Assembly: GCA_900755995.1 (NCBI GenBank)
Contig: CAAEIM010000202.1
Span: 1-35,861, forward strand
DNA: 35,861 nucleotides
Direction: 5' to 3'
Source: Clostridia bacterium
Lineage (GTDB): Bacteria > Bacillota > Clostridia > Oscillospirales > Acutalibacteraceae
Shown: piece by piece, positions 16,504 to 24,744 of the stretch
Layout: each line of letters starts with the position of its first letter
Position numbering within the stretch: position 1 is the first letter of the stretch
Notes under the pieces: model-generated
The model's database searches: none
What the model was told of the DNA's origin: nothing
The model's input: only the letters and a program-made list of their open reading frames with translations
Translations under genes and position numbers: made by a program

Positions 16504-17694
16504 ATGAGGGCAAAATTAGTTGTGCCCAAACAAGAGATATTGTTTTGGATAACTTACTTTGTCTATTTAGTTTTTTCAATACTTCAGACAACGTTCTATC
16601 AAAAGTACCTGATGGGGTATTATAATTTAGTTTATTTTTCTTGTGCGATTATGCTCTTGACTCAGGAAATAATCAAAGGCGGATTAACTAAGAGATCGTT
16701 CAAAGGAATGATTGTATTTGCGGTATTGGTACTTATGAGTATGAGTATTAATGAAAAACAAATTATGATTTTGCTTTTGCTTGTATTTGTTGGAAGGGAT
16801 ATAGAATTTGAGCGGATAGCTAAGTGTACGGTTTGGATAACGGGTGTACTGATTGCGTTCGTAATTTTAAGTGCTGATTTGGGAATAATTAATAATTATG
16901 TGAGTCTGTCAACAGGTCATAGTCGTGATTTTCTGGGCTTTCGATATGTATTATATGCCCCGGCATTTATAACAAATATAATACTTCTGGAAATATATAC
17001 TAAAAAAGAACAGATAAAATATCGTGAAATATTGTTGTGGTTTGTAGTATCTGTTTGGATTTTCATAAGGGCTTACGCACGTTTAGCATTCTATTTGTCT
17101 GTATTGATGCTTGTTGCTGCGCTAATTATGAAACATAATCCACATATTTTGGATAAAAGAAGAACTGTTCGAGTCCTTATGGTTACATCGTTTGTGTGGA
17201 TAGGCATAATTATGCTGGTGCTTATAGCAACATACAATGGAACAGGCTGGATGCAGAATTTGAATGAAGCATGTAGTAATCGGCTTTTATATGGGCAACA
17301 ATCCTTGCTGACGTATGGTGTAGAAATTTTTCCCCAGGAGATAGAGTGGGTAGGATTTGGACTGGATAGTACCGGACAGCATTCCATTGTAAATGATAAT
17401 ATGCTATATGTTGACTGTTTGTATTTGAAAATTTTACAGCGGTTTGGTGTGGTTTTTTATCTGATAATTCTTGGATTATTGCTTTTAACTGCGATTCAGG
17501 CAAATAAAGAGAAAGATTATTATTTGTTATTGGCTCTGTTTTTTATAGCAATTCATTTTGCGATTGATGACTTATATCTGTATATTCAATATAATACATT
17601 TTGGTTTGTAATAGGTTCCAGACTTTTTGGCAGAATGCAGGGAATGATAGACAGAGTACAAAATAATAGAAATTTAGCGGTAAATGAATTTTGA
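16504..17694 (+). CDS. wzy: Wzy-like polysaccharide polymerase
   Basis: 396-aa integral membrane protein with about ten predicted helices, starting at residues 10-28. A long extracytoplasmic loop of about 75 residues occurs near the C-terminal third. That loop has the pattern NRLLYGQQSLL, WVGFGLDSTG and NDNMLYVDCLYL, reminiscent of the R/D-rich active loop of Wzy and O-antigen ligase-type proteins. Wzy joins flipped repeat units on the outer face of the membrane. Sequence conservation in this family is low, so the call rests on topology, loop pattern and position directly before the flippase gene. GGAGGTGA at 16489-16496 marks the start. Confidence 0.75.
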   Translation: MRAKLVVPKQEILFWITYFVYLVFSILQTTFYQKYLMGYYNLVYFSCAIMLLTQEIIKGGLTKRSFKGMIVFAVLVLMSMSINEKQIMILLLLVFVGRDIEFERIAKCTVWITGVLIAFVILSADLGIINNYVSLSTGHSRDFLGFRYVLYAPAFITNIILLEIYTKKEQIKYREILLWFVVSVWIFIRAYARLAFYLSVLMLVAALIMKHNPHILDKRRTVRVLMVTSFVWIGIIMLVLIATYNGTGWMQNLNEACSNRLLYGQQSLLTYGVEIFPQEIEWVGFGLDSTGQHSIVNDNMLYVDCLYLKILQRFGVVFYLIILGLLLLTAIQANKEKDYYLLLALFFIAIHFAIDDLYLYIQYNTFWFVIGSRLFGRMQGMIDRVQNNRNLAVNEF

Positions 17695-17716
17695 AATAAG
17701 AGACAAGAGGAAAACT

Positions 17717-19183
17717 ATGAAGAAGCAAAAATCTATTAAATTGAATTTTATAATGAATGCCTTGCTGACGATGTCGTCGTTTATTTTTCCTTTGATAACG
17801 TTTCCGTATGTTTCCAGGGTTTTATTGCCGATTGGAACAGGTAAGGTATCATTTGCCACTTCGTTAATATCATACTTTGTAATGTTTTCCCAGTTGGGAA
17901 TCCCGACATATGGTATAAGAGCCTGTGCAAAAGTCAGGGATGACAAACGAGAACTGAGCAGAACAGCGCATGAATTACTGTTTATTAATTTGATTATGGC
18001 TGCAGTGTCGTATATTTGTTTGGCTATTGCACTTGTTTTTGTTAAAAGATTAAATGAAGACAGACTGCTGTATATTATTGTAAGTTCATCAATTCTGTTG
18101 AATGCTATAGGAATGGAGTGGCTGTATAAAGCGCTTGAACAATATACATATATTACAGTTCGTTCTATTGTCTTCAAATTTATTGCATTAATAGGAATGT
18201 TTGCGCTGATTCATTCGCCGGACGATTATGTTTTTTATGGATTTTTATCAATTTTTGCAGCCTCTGCATCTAATGTGTTTAACTTTATTAATGCACATAA
18301 ATATATTGAAATAAAAAATGTCGGAAAATATAATTTCAAAAGGCATTTGAAACCTGTTGCAGTCTTTTTTGCAATGGCGTGTGCCACGACAATTTATACA
18401 CATCTTGATACAGTTATGTTAGGATTTATGACAACCGATCAAGATGTTGGATATTATAATGCGGCGGTAAAAATTAAACATATCCTGGTTAGTGTTGTAA
18501 CGTCTTTAGGTACCGTACTTCTTCCAAGGGCATCTTACTATATTGAACATAATAGGCTGGATGAGTTCAAAAGAATCACCCAAAAAGCCTTAAACTTTGT
18601 GTTTTTGATAGCTGCACCAATGATGGTCTATTTTATTTTATTCGCAAAGCAAGGCATATTCTTTTTATCGGGAAAGAATTATGGAGGCTCTATTGTACCT
18701 ATGCAGGTTATAATGCCGACACTTCTATTAATAGGAATTACTAATATTCTTGGCATCCAAGTGCTGGTTCCCTTGGGAAGGGAGAAAGTTGTTCTTTATT
18801 CTGAGATAGCGGGTGCAGTAATTGATTTGATTCTGAATGCGATTTTAATTCCAAGATTTGCTTCAGTTGGTGCAGCAATCGGAACTCTGGCGGCAGAGAT
18901 AGCAGTTCTCGCTGTTCAATGCTTTGCACTGAAGGGTCAAATTGGTAAAGCTTTTAAAAAAATACATTATCACAAATTATTGTTAGGGCTTGTGATAGGG
19001 ACAATATCATCAATTTGGGTCATACAATTAAAATTAGGCGATTTTACTACCCTCCTTATCTCTGCAATATTATTCTTTGGCACATATGGTGGTTTCTTGC
19101 TTGTTACCAAGGAACCGTTAGCTATAGAGATAGTCAATCAAGTGGTTAAAGGTGTATCAAAAAGAATAGGCATCGGGAAATAA
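17717..19183 (+). CDS. wzx: Wzx-like polysaccharide flippase
   Basis: 488-aa polytopic protein of the polysaccharide transporter (MATE/MOP) superfamily with 12-14 predicted helices. The N-terminus shows FPLITFPYVSRVLLPIGTGKV and GIPTYGIRACAKVRDD, close to the conserved opening of oligosaccharide flippases, and MEWLYKALEQYTYIT. It would move the undecaprenyl-diphosphate repeat unit across the membrane. Start chosen at 17717 after AGAGG at 17706-17710. An earlier in-frame ATG at 17684 overlaps the end of the polymerase gene without a ribosome site. Very A+T-rich compared with genes outside the cluster. Confidence 0.9.
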   Translation: MKKQKSIKLNFIMNALLTMSSFIFPLITFPYVSRVLLPIGTGKVSFATSLISYFVMFSQLGIPTYGIRACAKVRDDKRELSRTAHELLFINLIMAAVSYICLAIALVFVKRLNEDRLLYIIVSSSILLNAIGMEWLYKALEQYTYITVRSIVFKFIALIGMFALIHSPDDYVFYGFLSIFAASASNVFNFINAHKYIEIKNVGKYNFKRHLKPVAVFFAMACATTIYTHLDTVMLGFMTTDQDVGYYNAAVKIKHILVSVVTSLGTVLLPRASYYIEHNRLDEFKRITQKALNFVFLIAAPMMVYFILFAKQGIFFLSGKNYGGSIVPMQVIMPTLLLIGITNILGIQVLVPLGREKVVLYSEIAGAVIDLILNAILIPRFASVGAAIGTLAAEIAVLAVQCFALKGQIGKAFKKIHYHKLLLGLVIGTISSIWVIQLKLGDFTTLLISAILFFGTYGGFLLVTKEPLAIEIVNQVVKGVSKRIGIGK

Positions 19184-19216
19184 TAAGGGCCCAGTGGCAG
19201 TAAAGGAGAAAGTTTT

Positions 19217-19678
19217 ATGTCTATTATGAGAGATGTTACGAAAATAAATAAAGCCGGAAATTGGTGTATATGTCATCATATTCCGCTTGCATCCAAATTT
19301 TTTGCAGTGCTCAAGAGGTTATGTTTCCCGGCTTGTGATATTCCATTGACGGTTGAATTAGGTGAAGGGGTAGAATTTCCCCACCGAGCAATAGGCGTTG
19401 TTATTCACGGAAAGGCGAAGATTGGAGCAGAAACAAAGATAGAAGCAAATGTTGTGATTGGCGGTCGTAATGATGGTGAGGTCCCTACGATTGGAAGAAA
19501 TTGCTTTATCGGTTCCGGTGTGACCATACTGGGAGGAGTAACCATTGGAGATAATTGCAGGATTGGAGCAGGTGCGGTTGTTTTGAACGACATACCGGAT
19601 GGTTGCGTTGCAGTTGGAGTGCCTGCTAAAATTATTAAAACCGGTCTTACCGATGGCAGACCAGGAAGAAAAAAATAA
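19217..19678 (+). CDS. Left-handed beta-helix acetyltransferase (CysE-like), exopolysaccharide locus
   Basis: 153-aa hexapeptide-repeat acyltransferase resembling the C-terminal half of serine acetyltransferase. Repeats run from about residue 65 onward ([47 protein letters not shown]) and end with GVPAKIIK. A histidine in [10 protein letters not shown] fits the catalytic position. Short forms like this in polysaccharide clusters acetylate a sugar; true serine acetyltransferase is longer and has an N-terminal helical domain, which is missing here. AAGGAG (19203-19208) marks the start. It is the last gene before the terminator. Confidence 0.85.
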   Translation: MSIMRDVTKINKAGNWCICHHIPLASKFFAVLKRLCFPACDIPLTVELGEGVEFPHRAIGVVIHGKAKIGAETKIEANVVIGGRNDGEVPTIGRNCFIGSGVTILGGVTIGDNCRIGAGAVVLNDIPDGCVAVGVPAKIIKTGLTDGRPGRKK

Positions 19679-19723
19679 AAGCGGGCAGATATTGCTTAAT
19701 GACATATAGTTTTTTTACAAACT

Positions 19724-19761
19724 AAGACCGACAATCAATTTTTGGTTGTCGGTCTTTTTAT
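19724..19761 (+). terminator. Intrinsic terminator of the exopolysaccharide locus
   Basis: A 15-bp stem (19724-19738 with 19742-19756, one G-T pair) and short loop is followed by a run of T. It lies between convergent genes; the T-run fits termination of plus-strand transcripts. Confidence 0.92.
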
Positions 19762-19797
19762 TGAAAAAATATTAAATTTAAAACATAAGCCAAAGAC

Positions 19798-20562
19798 TCA
19801 GGAATTTTTGCCGTATATTATTCTTAACCCCTCAAGCACGAGGTCTTCGTTAACGGTTATGGATTTTTTGCAAAATTTTACTATTTGAGGAGCAAATCCG
19901 CCCGTGGCAACCAAAGTGCATTTTTTGCCCGCCTCTGCCTCAAAACGGTCTATCATTCCGTCAAGCATTGCGGCATTTCCGTAGAAAGTTCCGCTGCGTA
20001 TGCAGTCTGCGGTGTTGGTTGCAATCGCCTTTTGCGGAGTGGAAAAATTAACGGACGGCAAGAGTGCGCACTTTGCCGTGAGTGCGTCAAGGGAGATCTG
20101 CACACCCGGAAGAATTACTCCTCCGCAGTAAGCCTTGCTTTCATTTATATACAAAATTGTTGTAGCAGTGCCCATTCCTGCAACTATTACAGGGCAGGGA
20201 TACAGCTCCTTGATAGCCACGCACATACATACAATATCCGAGCCGACAGCTCCGGGATTGTCAAGGCGAATGTCAAGTCCCGTCTTAATTCCGGGACCAA
20301 CCACCAGACTGTCAATGCCCGTTACGGTCTGAATAGCGTTTTTGAGCAGGTCGGTCACTATAGGCACTACGCTCGAAATTATTGAGCCGCTTATTTCACT
20401 TACATCAACGTCATTAATTCTGAATATTGTATAAAGGTCAACTGCATAATCGTCCGCTGTTTTGCTGCGGTTTGTCGAAAACCTCAGCTTCATAAGCAGC
20501 TTGTTGCCGTTGTAAAGTGCAAATTTTATATTTGTATTGCCAACATCTGTGCAAAGCAGCAC
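19798..20562 (-). CDS. coaX: Type III pantothenate kinase (CoaX)
   Basis: 254-aa ASKHA-fold kinase that phosphorylates pantothenate, the first step of coenzyme A synthesis. The phosphate loop is DVGNTNIKF (6-14); Asp109 in GAVGSDI fits the catalytic aspartate; GMGTAT (129-134) and GGVILPGVQISLDAL are typical. Length is normal for CoaX. The start is GTG at 20562, preceded on the minus strand by AGAGGTGA with a 6-nt spacing. The gene stands alone, convergent with the exopolysaccharide locus and divergent from the DHHW gene, with its own good promoter. Confidence 0.93.
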   Translation of the reverse strand: MLLCTDVGNTNIKFALYNGNKLLMKLRFSTNRSKTADDYAVDLYTIFRINDVDVSEISGSIISSVVPIVTDLLKNAIQTVTGIDSLVVGPGIKTGLDIRLDNPGAVGSDIVCMCVAIKELYPCPVIVAGMGTATTILYINESKAYCGGVILPGVQISLDALTAKCALLPSVNFSTPQKAIATNTADCIRSGTFYGNAAMLDGMIDRFEAEAGKKCTLVATGGFAPQIVKFCKKSITVNEDLVLEGLRIIYGKNS

Positions 20563-20614
20563 GACAAATCACCTCTGAAAATTTTTGTTAGAGGATTTAT
20601 CCTGTAACCATTAA

Positions 20615-20643
20615 ATTATAGCGTATTTCTGCCAATGTTTCAA
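20615..20643 (-). promoter_or_regulatory. Sigma-A promoter of coaX
   Basis: On the minus strand TTGAAA (20643-20638) and a perfect TATAAT (20620-20615) are separated by 17 bp, about 53 bp before the GTG start. Confidence 0.85.
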
Positions 20644-20751
20644 CTCTATTTTTCCAATCGTTTTCATAAGCTTAAAAGCTTAAAAGCAAAGTGCGGTTTT
20701 TTATTTTTTCCTTTTTCCACAGCTTATTTAATCGAAAAATGTAAAATTGTA

Positions 20752-20780
20752 TTGTTTTTATAGTTAATATGATGTATAAT
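20752..20780 (+). promoter_or_regulatory. Probable promoter of the first DHHW/Nudix/M23 group
   Basis: TTGTTT (20752-20757), a 17-bp spacer and a perfect TATAAT (20775-20780) lie 90 bp before the ATG. The -35 box is only half matched. Confidence 0.65.
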
Positions 20781-20869
20781 AAAATATATTTGAATTTTTT
20801 AGATTAAACAATATATGAGAAATACACTATCTATCTGTTCAATTCCCTTTTGTGAAAGGAGTGAAATTG

Positions 20870-22183
20870 ATGACAGATAAATATGATTTAGATTATTTTG
20901 ATGATGATTTGTCTGCACGCAGAGCGAGCGAGTACAGACGTACATACCGCCGTCCCTCAAGCATAAACCGAGGCACTTATCCGCCGCAGGGCAGACGTCC
21001 TGCGCCAAACGGACAGAGAAATATTCATCGTCCCACATCAGCGCCAAGGCGCAAAAAATTCAGCAAAAGACTAAGAAACAGAATTATTATCGTAAGTGTT
21101 GGAATAATTATATTATTGCTTATTATCACAATAATTACTTCAATGTTCAGAGCTTGCACAGGTGCGATTGAGAGTAAAAAAACCTCCGCCACAGCAAGCA
21201 CTTCTCCGACTCAGGCTTCTACTCAGGCTGCAACTCAGTCGGTAAACAGCACACAGCTAAACTTCGTTACTCCCAATATTGCGGATGACAACTCAATGGG
21301 TTATATGGGCAACAATGCCTACATCTGGAAAGAGGCGGCGTTTGAGCTGTTTGGCGGCGATGAGTTCAGAGCTCAGCTTTATGCAGACGCAATCAACAGC
21401 TATCAGCAAAAGCTCGGTAATTCCGTTAAGGTTTACAATATGGTAGTTCCGAATCATACCGAAATGGGACTTCCCCAGAGACTCAAGTCAGGAGCAGCTC
21501 CGTCTGATTCTCAGGCTGAAAATATTAAGCAGATTTATTCAAAGCTCAACAACTCTGTTTATGCAGTCAACTGCTACAACAAGCTTGCCGAGCACTGCGG
21601 CGAATATATTTATTATAATTCCGATCATCACTGGACAGGACTCGGCGCATACTATGCTTATACTGCATTTGCCGAGACAACAAATCAAACTCCGCTTGAC
21701 TTGACCACCTGCACGGAAAACAAAATATCGGGCTTTACAGGCTCGTTCTCAAATACCAATGACGGCCTTAGCTCTGACACCGTCAGCTATTGGACTTTCC
21801 CATATACAGTGACAATGGATATTACCAATTCAAGCGGCACAACGGCAAATTACAGCACACCGTATTATGAGTATGCCGAGGCAGGCGCAAATACATACGG
21901 AGTATTTATTATGGGCGATAATCCGCTTACGGTTCTGCACTCAAGCTCAGAAAACGGCGCAGGCAAAAAGATTGCTGTAATTAAGGAGAGCTACGGCAAT
22001 GCGTTCGCACCCTACCTTACTTACAACTACTCTGAGGTTCACGTTATAGATTTCAGATACTTCACTCAGAATCTTGCCGAGTATTGCAGACGGAACGGTA
22101 TTACAGAGGTGCTTTACCTCAACGGAATTATGAGCGCAAACACTCAGGTTCAGCTTGACAGTATGGACAGTCTGCTGAACTGA
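20870..22183 (+). CDS. Membrane-anchored DHHW-family protein (first copy)
   Basis: 437-aa single-pass membrane protein with an extracytoplasmic DHHW domain, a family related to the AlgJ/AlgX SGNH-like O-acetyltransferases. Residues 1-71 are a charged, Arg/Pro-rich tail that begins acidic (DLDYFDDD). Residues 72-93 are the membrane helix, 100-130 a Ser/Thr/Gln linker, and the rest the outer domain. The signature DHHW is at 252-255; a later IKESYGNAFAPYL supplies a candidate nucleophile Ser374. By analogy with AlgX, Asp252, His254 and Ser374 would form the triad (inference). It is clearly homologous to the protein at 26161 but lacks an adjoining MBOAT gene. Start set at 20870 after AAAGGAG; a GTG at 20852 is upstream of that site. 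Confidence 0.85.
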   Translation: MTDKYDLDYFDDDLSARRASEYRRTYRRPSSINRGTYPPQGRRPAPNGQRNIHRPTSAPRRKKFSKRLRNRIIIVSVGIIILLLIITIITSMFRACTGAIESKKTSATASTSPTQASTQAATQSVNSTQLNFVTPNIADDNSMGYMGNNAYIWKEAAFELFGGDEFRAQLYADAINSYQQKLGNSVKVYNMVVPNHTEMGLPQRLKSGAAPSDSQAENIKQIYSKLNNSVYAVNCYNKLAEHCGEYIYYNSDHHWTGLGAYYAYTAFAETTNQTPLDLTTCTENKISGFTGSFSNTNDGLSSDTVSYWTFPYTVTMDITNSSGTTANYSTPYYEYAEAGANTYGVFIMGDNPLTVLHSSSENGAGKKIAVIKESYGNAFAPYLTYNYSEVHVIDFRYFTQNLAEYCRRNGITEVLYLNGIMSANTQVQLDSMDSLLN

Positions 22184-22226
22184 GGTCTGTAATTATTAAA
22201 AATGACAATGAAAGGGGGCAGCGGCA

Positions 22227-22928
22227 ATGCTCGCAGAAAATGTAAGAGTTAATGTGTTCGGCAGGGTAGGCAAGGGCTTTTTTTCAGCCTATGTGTCAAA
22301 CAATACAATCACCAACAAAAGCGCATATCTCATTACACGCAAGGACAGAGTGGAAGAAAATCTGGACGGTGTAGTTATTGCCGTTGCCAAATTTGAAGGT
22401 CTTGAGGGCGAAAAGCTTATTGTTGCTCCGTACAGAGAGGTTTTTTATGAGCCTGAGCTGAGAAAAATTCTCTCAAGATTGCGCAATTTAAAGCTCGAAA
22501 GCATTAACTGCCTATATGAGAAATCCTGCGGAGCGGTGATTTTTTATCGCAACAAGCAGAATAACACCAAGGTTCTGCTTGTAAAAAACAGCAATGGCAG
22601 GTATTGGAGCTTTCCGAAGGGTCATATTGAAAATGACGAAAACGAGAGGGAAACCGCCCTGCGTGAAATCAAGGAGGAAACAGGTCTTGATGTAACGCTT
22701 GCAAAGGGCTTTAGAGAAATCAGCGAGTACTGCCCATTCGGCAAAATCCGAAAGCGAGTTGTGTTCTTTCTGGCGCAGGCGTTTACCGATAATGTAAAAA
22801 TTCAGGAGGAAGAAATCGACAGCTACATCTGGGTTGATTTACAGCAGGCACGAAAGCTTTGTACCTACGATAATGATTTAAGAATTATTGAAAAAGCCGA
22901 AACAGCCATACATTTAATGAGAAATTAA
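22227..22928 (+). CDS. Nudix hydrolase, Ap4A-hydrolase-like, with an extra N-terminal domain
   Basis: 233-aa cytoplasmic protein. Residues 98-230 are a Nudix domain with a perfect box GX5EX7REUXEEXGU at 132-154 (GHIENDENE..., REIKEETGL). The surrounding pattern CGAVIFYR, YWSFPKGH and GFREISEYCPFGKIRKRVVFFLA resembles bis(5'-nucleosyl)-tetraphosphatases of the NUDT2 type, which split Ap4A. The first 95 residues are not part of a normal Nudix protein. Their pattern (VRVNVFGRVG, then LDGVVIAVAKFEG, then KLIVAPY) resembles the small clostridial inorganic-pyrophosphatase-like proteins; this is a tentative reading. It starts 43 bp after the DHHW gene with AAAGGGGG, and the M23 gene follows 39 bp later. 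Confidence 0.88.
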   Translation: MLAENVRVNVFGRVGKGFFSAYVSNNTITNKSAYLITRKDRVEENLDGVVIAVAKFEGLEGEKLIVAPYREVFYEPELRKILSRLRNLKLESINCLYEKSCGAVIFYRNKQNNTKVLLVKNSNGRYWSFPKGHIENDENERETALREIKEETGLDVTLAKGFREISEYCPFGKIRKRVVFFLAQAFTDNVKIQEEEIDSYIWVDLQQARKLCTYDNDLRIIEKAETAIHLMRN

Positions 22929-22967
22929 TTTTGAATCCGTTTCATATATATAATAGGGTGATTATAT

Positions 22968-23936
22968 ATGAAGCGGATTATTTTATTGTTTATTTCTGTT
23001 TTTGTGTTCGCCTGTACTGTAATGACTATTGTGGGCGGCAAAGAAAACAACAGCGGCTACATCAAGTACGCAGAATTTAATGTGACAGGCGAAGCTCTGC
23101 AAAAGGCGGTTGATTATGACATTGCTTCACAGCAGGAGGATACAAAACTTAGCTGTATAGAGATTCTCTCGTATCTCGGAGCAAAATATGGAGGAGATTT
23201 CTCAAAGTATAAACAATCTGATATGGACTCATTCTGCAGTCAGTTAAAGGACGGCAAAAGTGTGAGCGAGCTGACAAAGGATTTGAAATACTATACATAT
23301 TATTATAATGTATATTCAGCGGTGCTCGGCAGTATGGTGGGGGAGTACGAGGAGGAGCAATCCGATGGCAGTATGGAGCAGAGCTACGGAATCAGATGGT
23401 TTTCGCCGATAGCCAAAACCTTTCCGTACTCGCACTATGATGATTTCGGCGCAAAGCGCACATACGGATACACCCGTCCCCATCTGGGGCACGATTTAAT
23501 GTCTGCAGTCGGCACACCCGTAATCGCAGTGGAATCGGGCACGGTTGAATGTCTTGGATGGAACAGGTACGGCGGCTGGCGAATTGGTATTCGCTCAAAT
23601 GACAGCAAGCGGTATTGGTACTATGCCCATCTAAGGCAAAACCGCCCGTACGCCGAAAATCTAAAAGAGGGAGATACCGTAACGGCTGGCGATGTGATAG
23701 GATATGTGGGAAGAACAGGCTACAGCGACACGGAGAATATAAACGGCATTACCGAGAGCCACCTGCATATAGGTCTTGAGCTGGTTTTTGATGAAAGGCA
23801 GAAGGAGAGTGACAACGAAATCTGGGTGGATATGTATGCCCTTACAAACATCCTTGAACAGCATAAAAGCTCGACTCTGCGGAACAGTGAAACAAAGGAG
23901 TTTAGCCGCCAATATAAATATAACGAACTCCGATAA
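22968..23936 (+). CDS. M23-family (LytM/gametolysin-like) metallopeptidase
   Basis: 322-aa exported peptidase expected to cut peptidoglycan cross-bridges or to act as a wall-hydrolase regulator. Residues 1-24 form a signal peptide or anchor. A helical region (30-140) precedes the M23 domain (about 143-275). Zinc ligands are visible: His172 and Asp176 in PHLGHD, and the SHLHIG motif (His265, His267) with His221 in YYAHL. All catalytic positions are present, so it should be active. The tail after 280 is charged. It follows the Nudix gene in the same direction and belongs to the cell-wall block of this region. A sporulation or SpoIIQ-like role was considered but has no support here. Confidence 0.9.
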   Translation: MKRIILLFISVFVFACTVMTIVGGKENNSGYIKYAEFNVTGEALQKAVDYDIASQQEDTKLSCIEILSYLGAKYGGDFSKYKQSDMDSFCSQLKDGKSVSELTKDLKYYTYYYNVYSAVLGSMVGEYEEEQSDGSMEQSYGIRWFSPIAKTFPYSHYDDFGAKRTYGYTRPHLGHDLMSAVGTPVIAVESGTVECLGWNRYGGWRIGIRSNDSKRYWYYAHLRQNRPYAENLKEGDTVTAGDVIGYVGRTGYSDTENINGITESHLHIGLELVFDERQKESDNEIWVDMYALTNILEQHKSSTLRNSETKEFSRQYKYNELR

Positions 23937-23996
23937 TTATATAGAATCAACAAAAAGATTTATTTTTATAAGAAATATTACATTAATAAAAGATAA

Positions 23997-24025
23997 TTGA
24001 CGTACTTCGAGCAATATAGTATAAT
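23997..24025 (+). promoter_or_regulatory. Strong sigma-A promoter of the lipoprotein gene
   Basis: TTGACG (23997-24002), exactly 17 bp, then TATAAT (24020-24025); the ATG is 56 bp downstream. Confidence 0.88.
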
Positions 24026-24080
24026 ATTCAGGTAGTATCCAAGGTGATATATACAAAAAATTTAGAGGAGTTTGGTAGAA

Positions 24081-24500
24081 ATGAAAAAAGTAATTACAGC
24101 TGTAATCACAGTTGTAATGGCTGTATCAATGGTTCTTGCTATGACAGCCTGCGGAGCAACACCTGAGGAAAAACTCAAAAGCTTTATTGAGTCTGAAACC
24201 TTCCAGAGCCAGATTGACTCTTACAAATCATCATTCGGTTCAACACTTGACGTTGATGTTAAGGCTGATGAAAACAAGCTTATTTATGAGTTTACTTACA
24301 AATCACAGATTGAAGATGATGATGTTGAAGTTATGAAGGAGCAGCTTGATACTACATTTGAAGCAAATGCTGCAACTTACGAAGATACTGCAAACGAGCT
24401 TAAGAGTGAACTCAAAATTGAGGATCCTGTTATTGTAATCCAGGCTTTGAACGCTGACGGAACAACAATCTATGAAAAATCATTTAAGGCAACAGAATAA
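24081..24500 (+). CDS. Small DUF4854-like lipoprotein
   Basis: 139-aa predicted lipoprotein. The N-terminus (MKK, hydrophobic core, AMTAC) gives a lipobox with Cys24, though Met rather than Leu is at position -3. The mature part is acidic and mostly helical, with a central EFTYKSQIEDDDVEVMKEQLD region, and ends in a strand-like IQALNADGTTIYEKSF segment. This layout matches small clostridial lipoproteins annotated DUF4854; I recall the family by pattern and its function is unknown. ATG at 24081 is chosen over an upstream TTG (24072), using GAGGAG at 24065-24070. It is monocistronic, with its own strong promoter and terminator. Confidence 0.8.
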   Translation: MKKVITAVITVVMAVSMVLAMTACGATPEEKLKSFIESETFQSQIDSYKSSFGSTLDVDVKADENKLIYEFTYKSQIEDDDVEVMKEQLDTTFEANAATYEDTANELKSELKIEDPVIVIQALNADGTTIYEKSFKATE

Positions 24501-24518
24501 TTTAATTTATCTGCTGAA

Positions 24519-24548
24519 CGGCTACTGCATTTGCGGTAGCCGCTTTTT
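24519..24548 (+). terminator. Intrinsic terminator of the lipoprotein gene
   Basis: CGGCTACTGCA (24519-24529) pairs with TGCGGTAGCCG (24532-24542) with one G-T pair; the innermost pairs must open to form a loop. Five T residues follow. Confidence 0.88.
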
Positions 24549-24576
24549 GCTTTATATGAAAATCCTCGGTTGCAGT

Positions 24577-24643
24577 CGGGCATAAAAGTATGCTTTTTTA
24601 TGATACTGCCTGCTCGAAAAAGAGCACTCACCGATTGCTTTAT
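24577..24643. repeat. Dispersed hairpin element, copy A
   Basis: CGGGCA (24577-24582) pairs with TGCTCG (24611-24616), enclosing AGTAT...ATACT. A conserved tail GAGCAnnCACCGnnTGC follows. It matches copy B at 31011-31080 at roughly three quarters of positions without gaps over most of the length. It sits between the lipoprotein terminator and the MBOAT promoter. Confidence 0.7.
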
Positions 24644-24666
24644 GCTGAAAAAATAATTATTAATTA

Positions 24667-24695
24667 TTGACTGAGCCAATTACATAGGGTAAAAT
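24667..24695 (+). promoter_or_regulatory. Sigma-A promoter of the MBOAT-DHHW pair
   Basis: TTGACT (24667-24672), 17 bp, TAAAAT (24690-24695); the ATG is 50 bp downstream. Confidence 0.78.
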
Positions 24696-24744
24696 ATTAT
24701 GAGCGTATTTTGAATTGATTACAGAAAGCGGAGGGGTCATTCGG

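Larger units (their letters stand above)
20563..20869. other. Divergent intergenic region between coaX and the first DHHW gene
   Basis: No gene is visible. It carries one promoter in each direction (20615-20643 minus, 20752-20780 plus). Between them is a short tandem repeat GCTTAAAA x2 (20670-20685) that also forms part of an ATAAGCT...AGCTTAT inverted repeat. AAAGGAG at 20855-20861 serves the plus-strand gene. Confidence 0.6.

Noticed and set aside
20713..20721. DnaA-box-like TTTTCCACA (and a similar CTATCCACA at 31094-31102)
   Set aside because: Isolated single sites with no cluster, no dnaA/dnaN nearby and no origin-type unwinding repeats.
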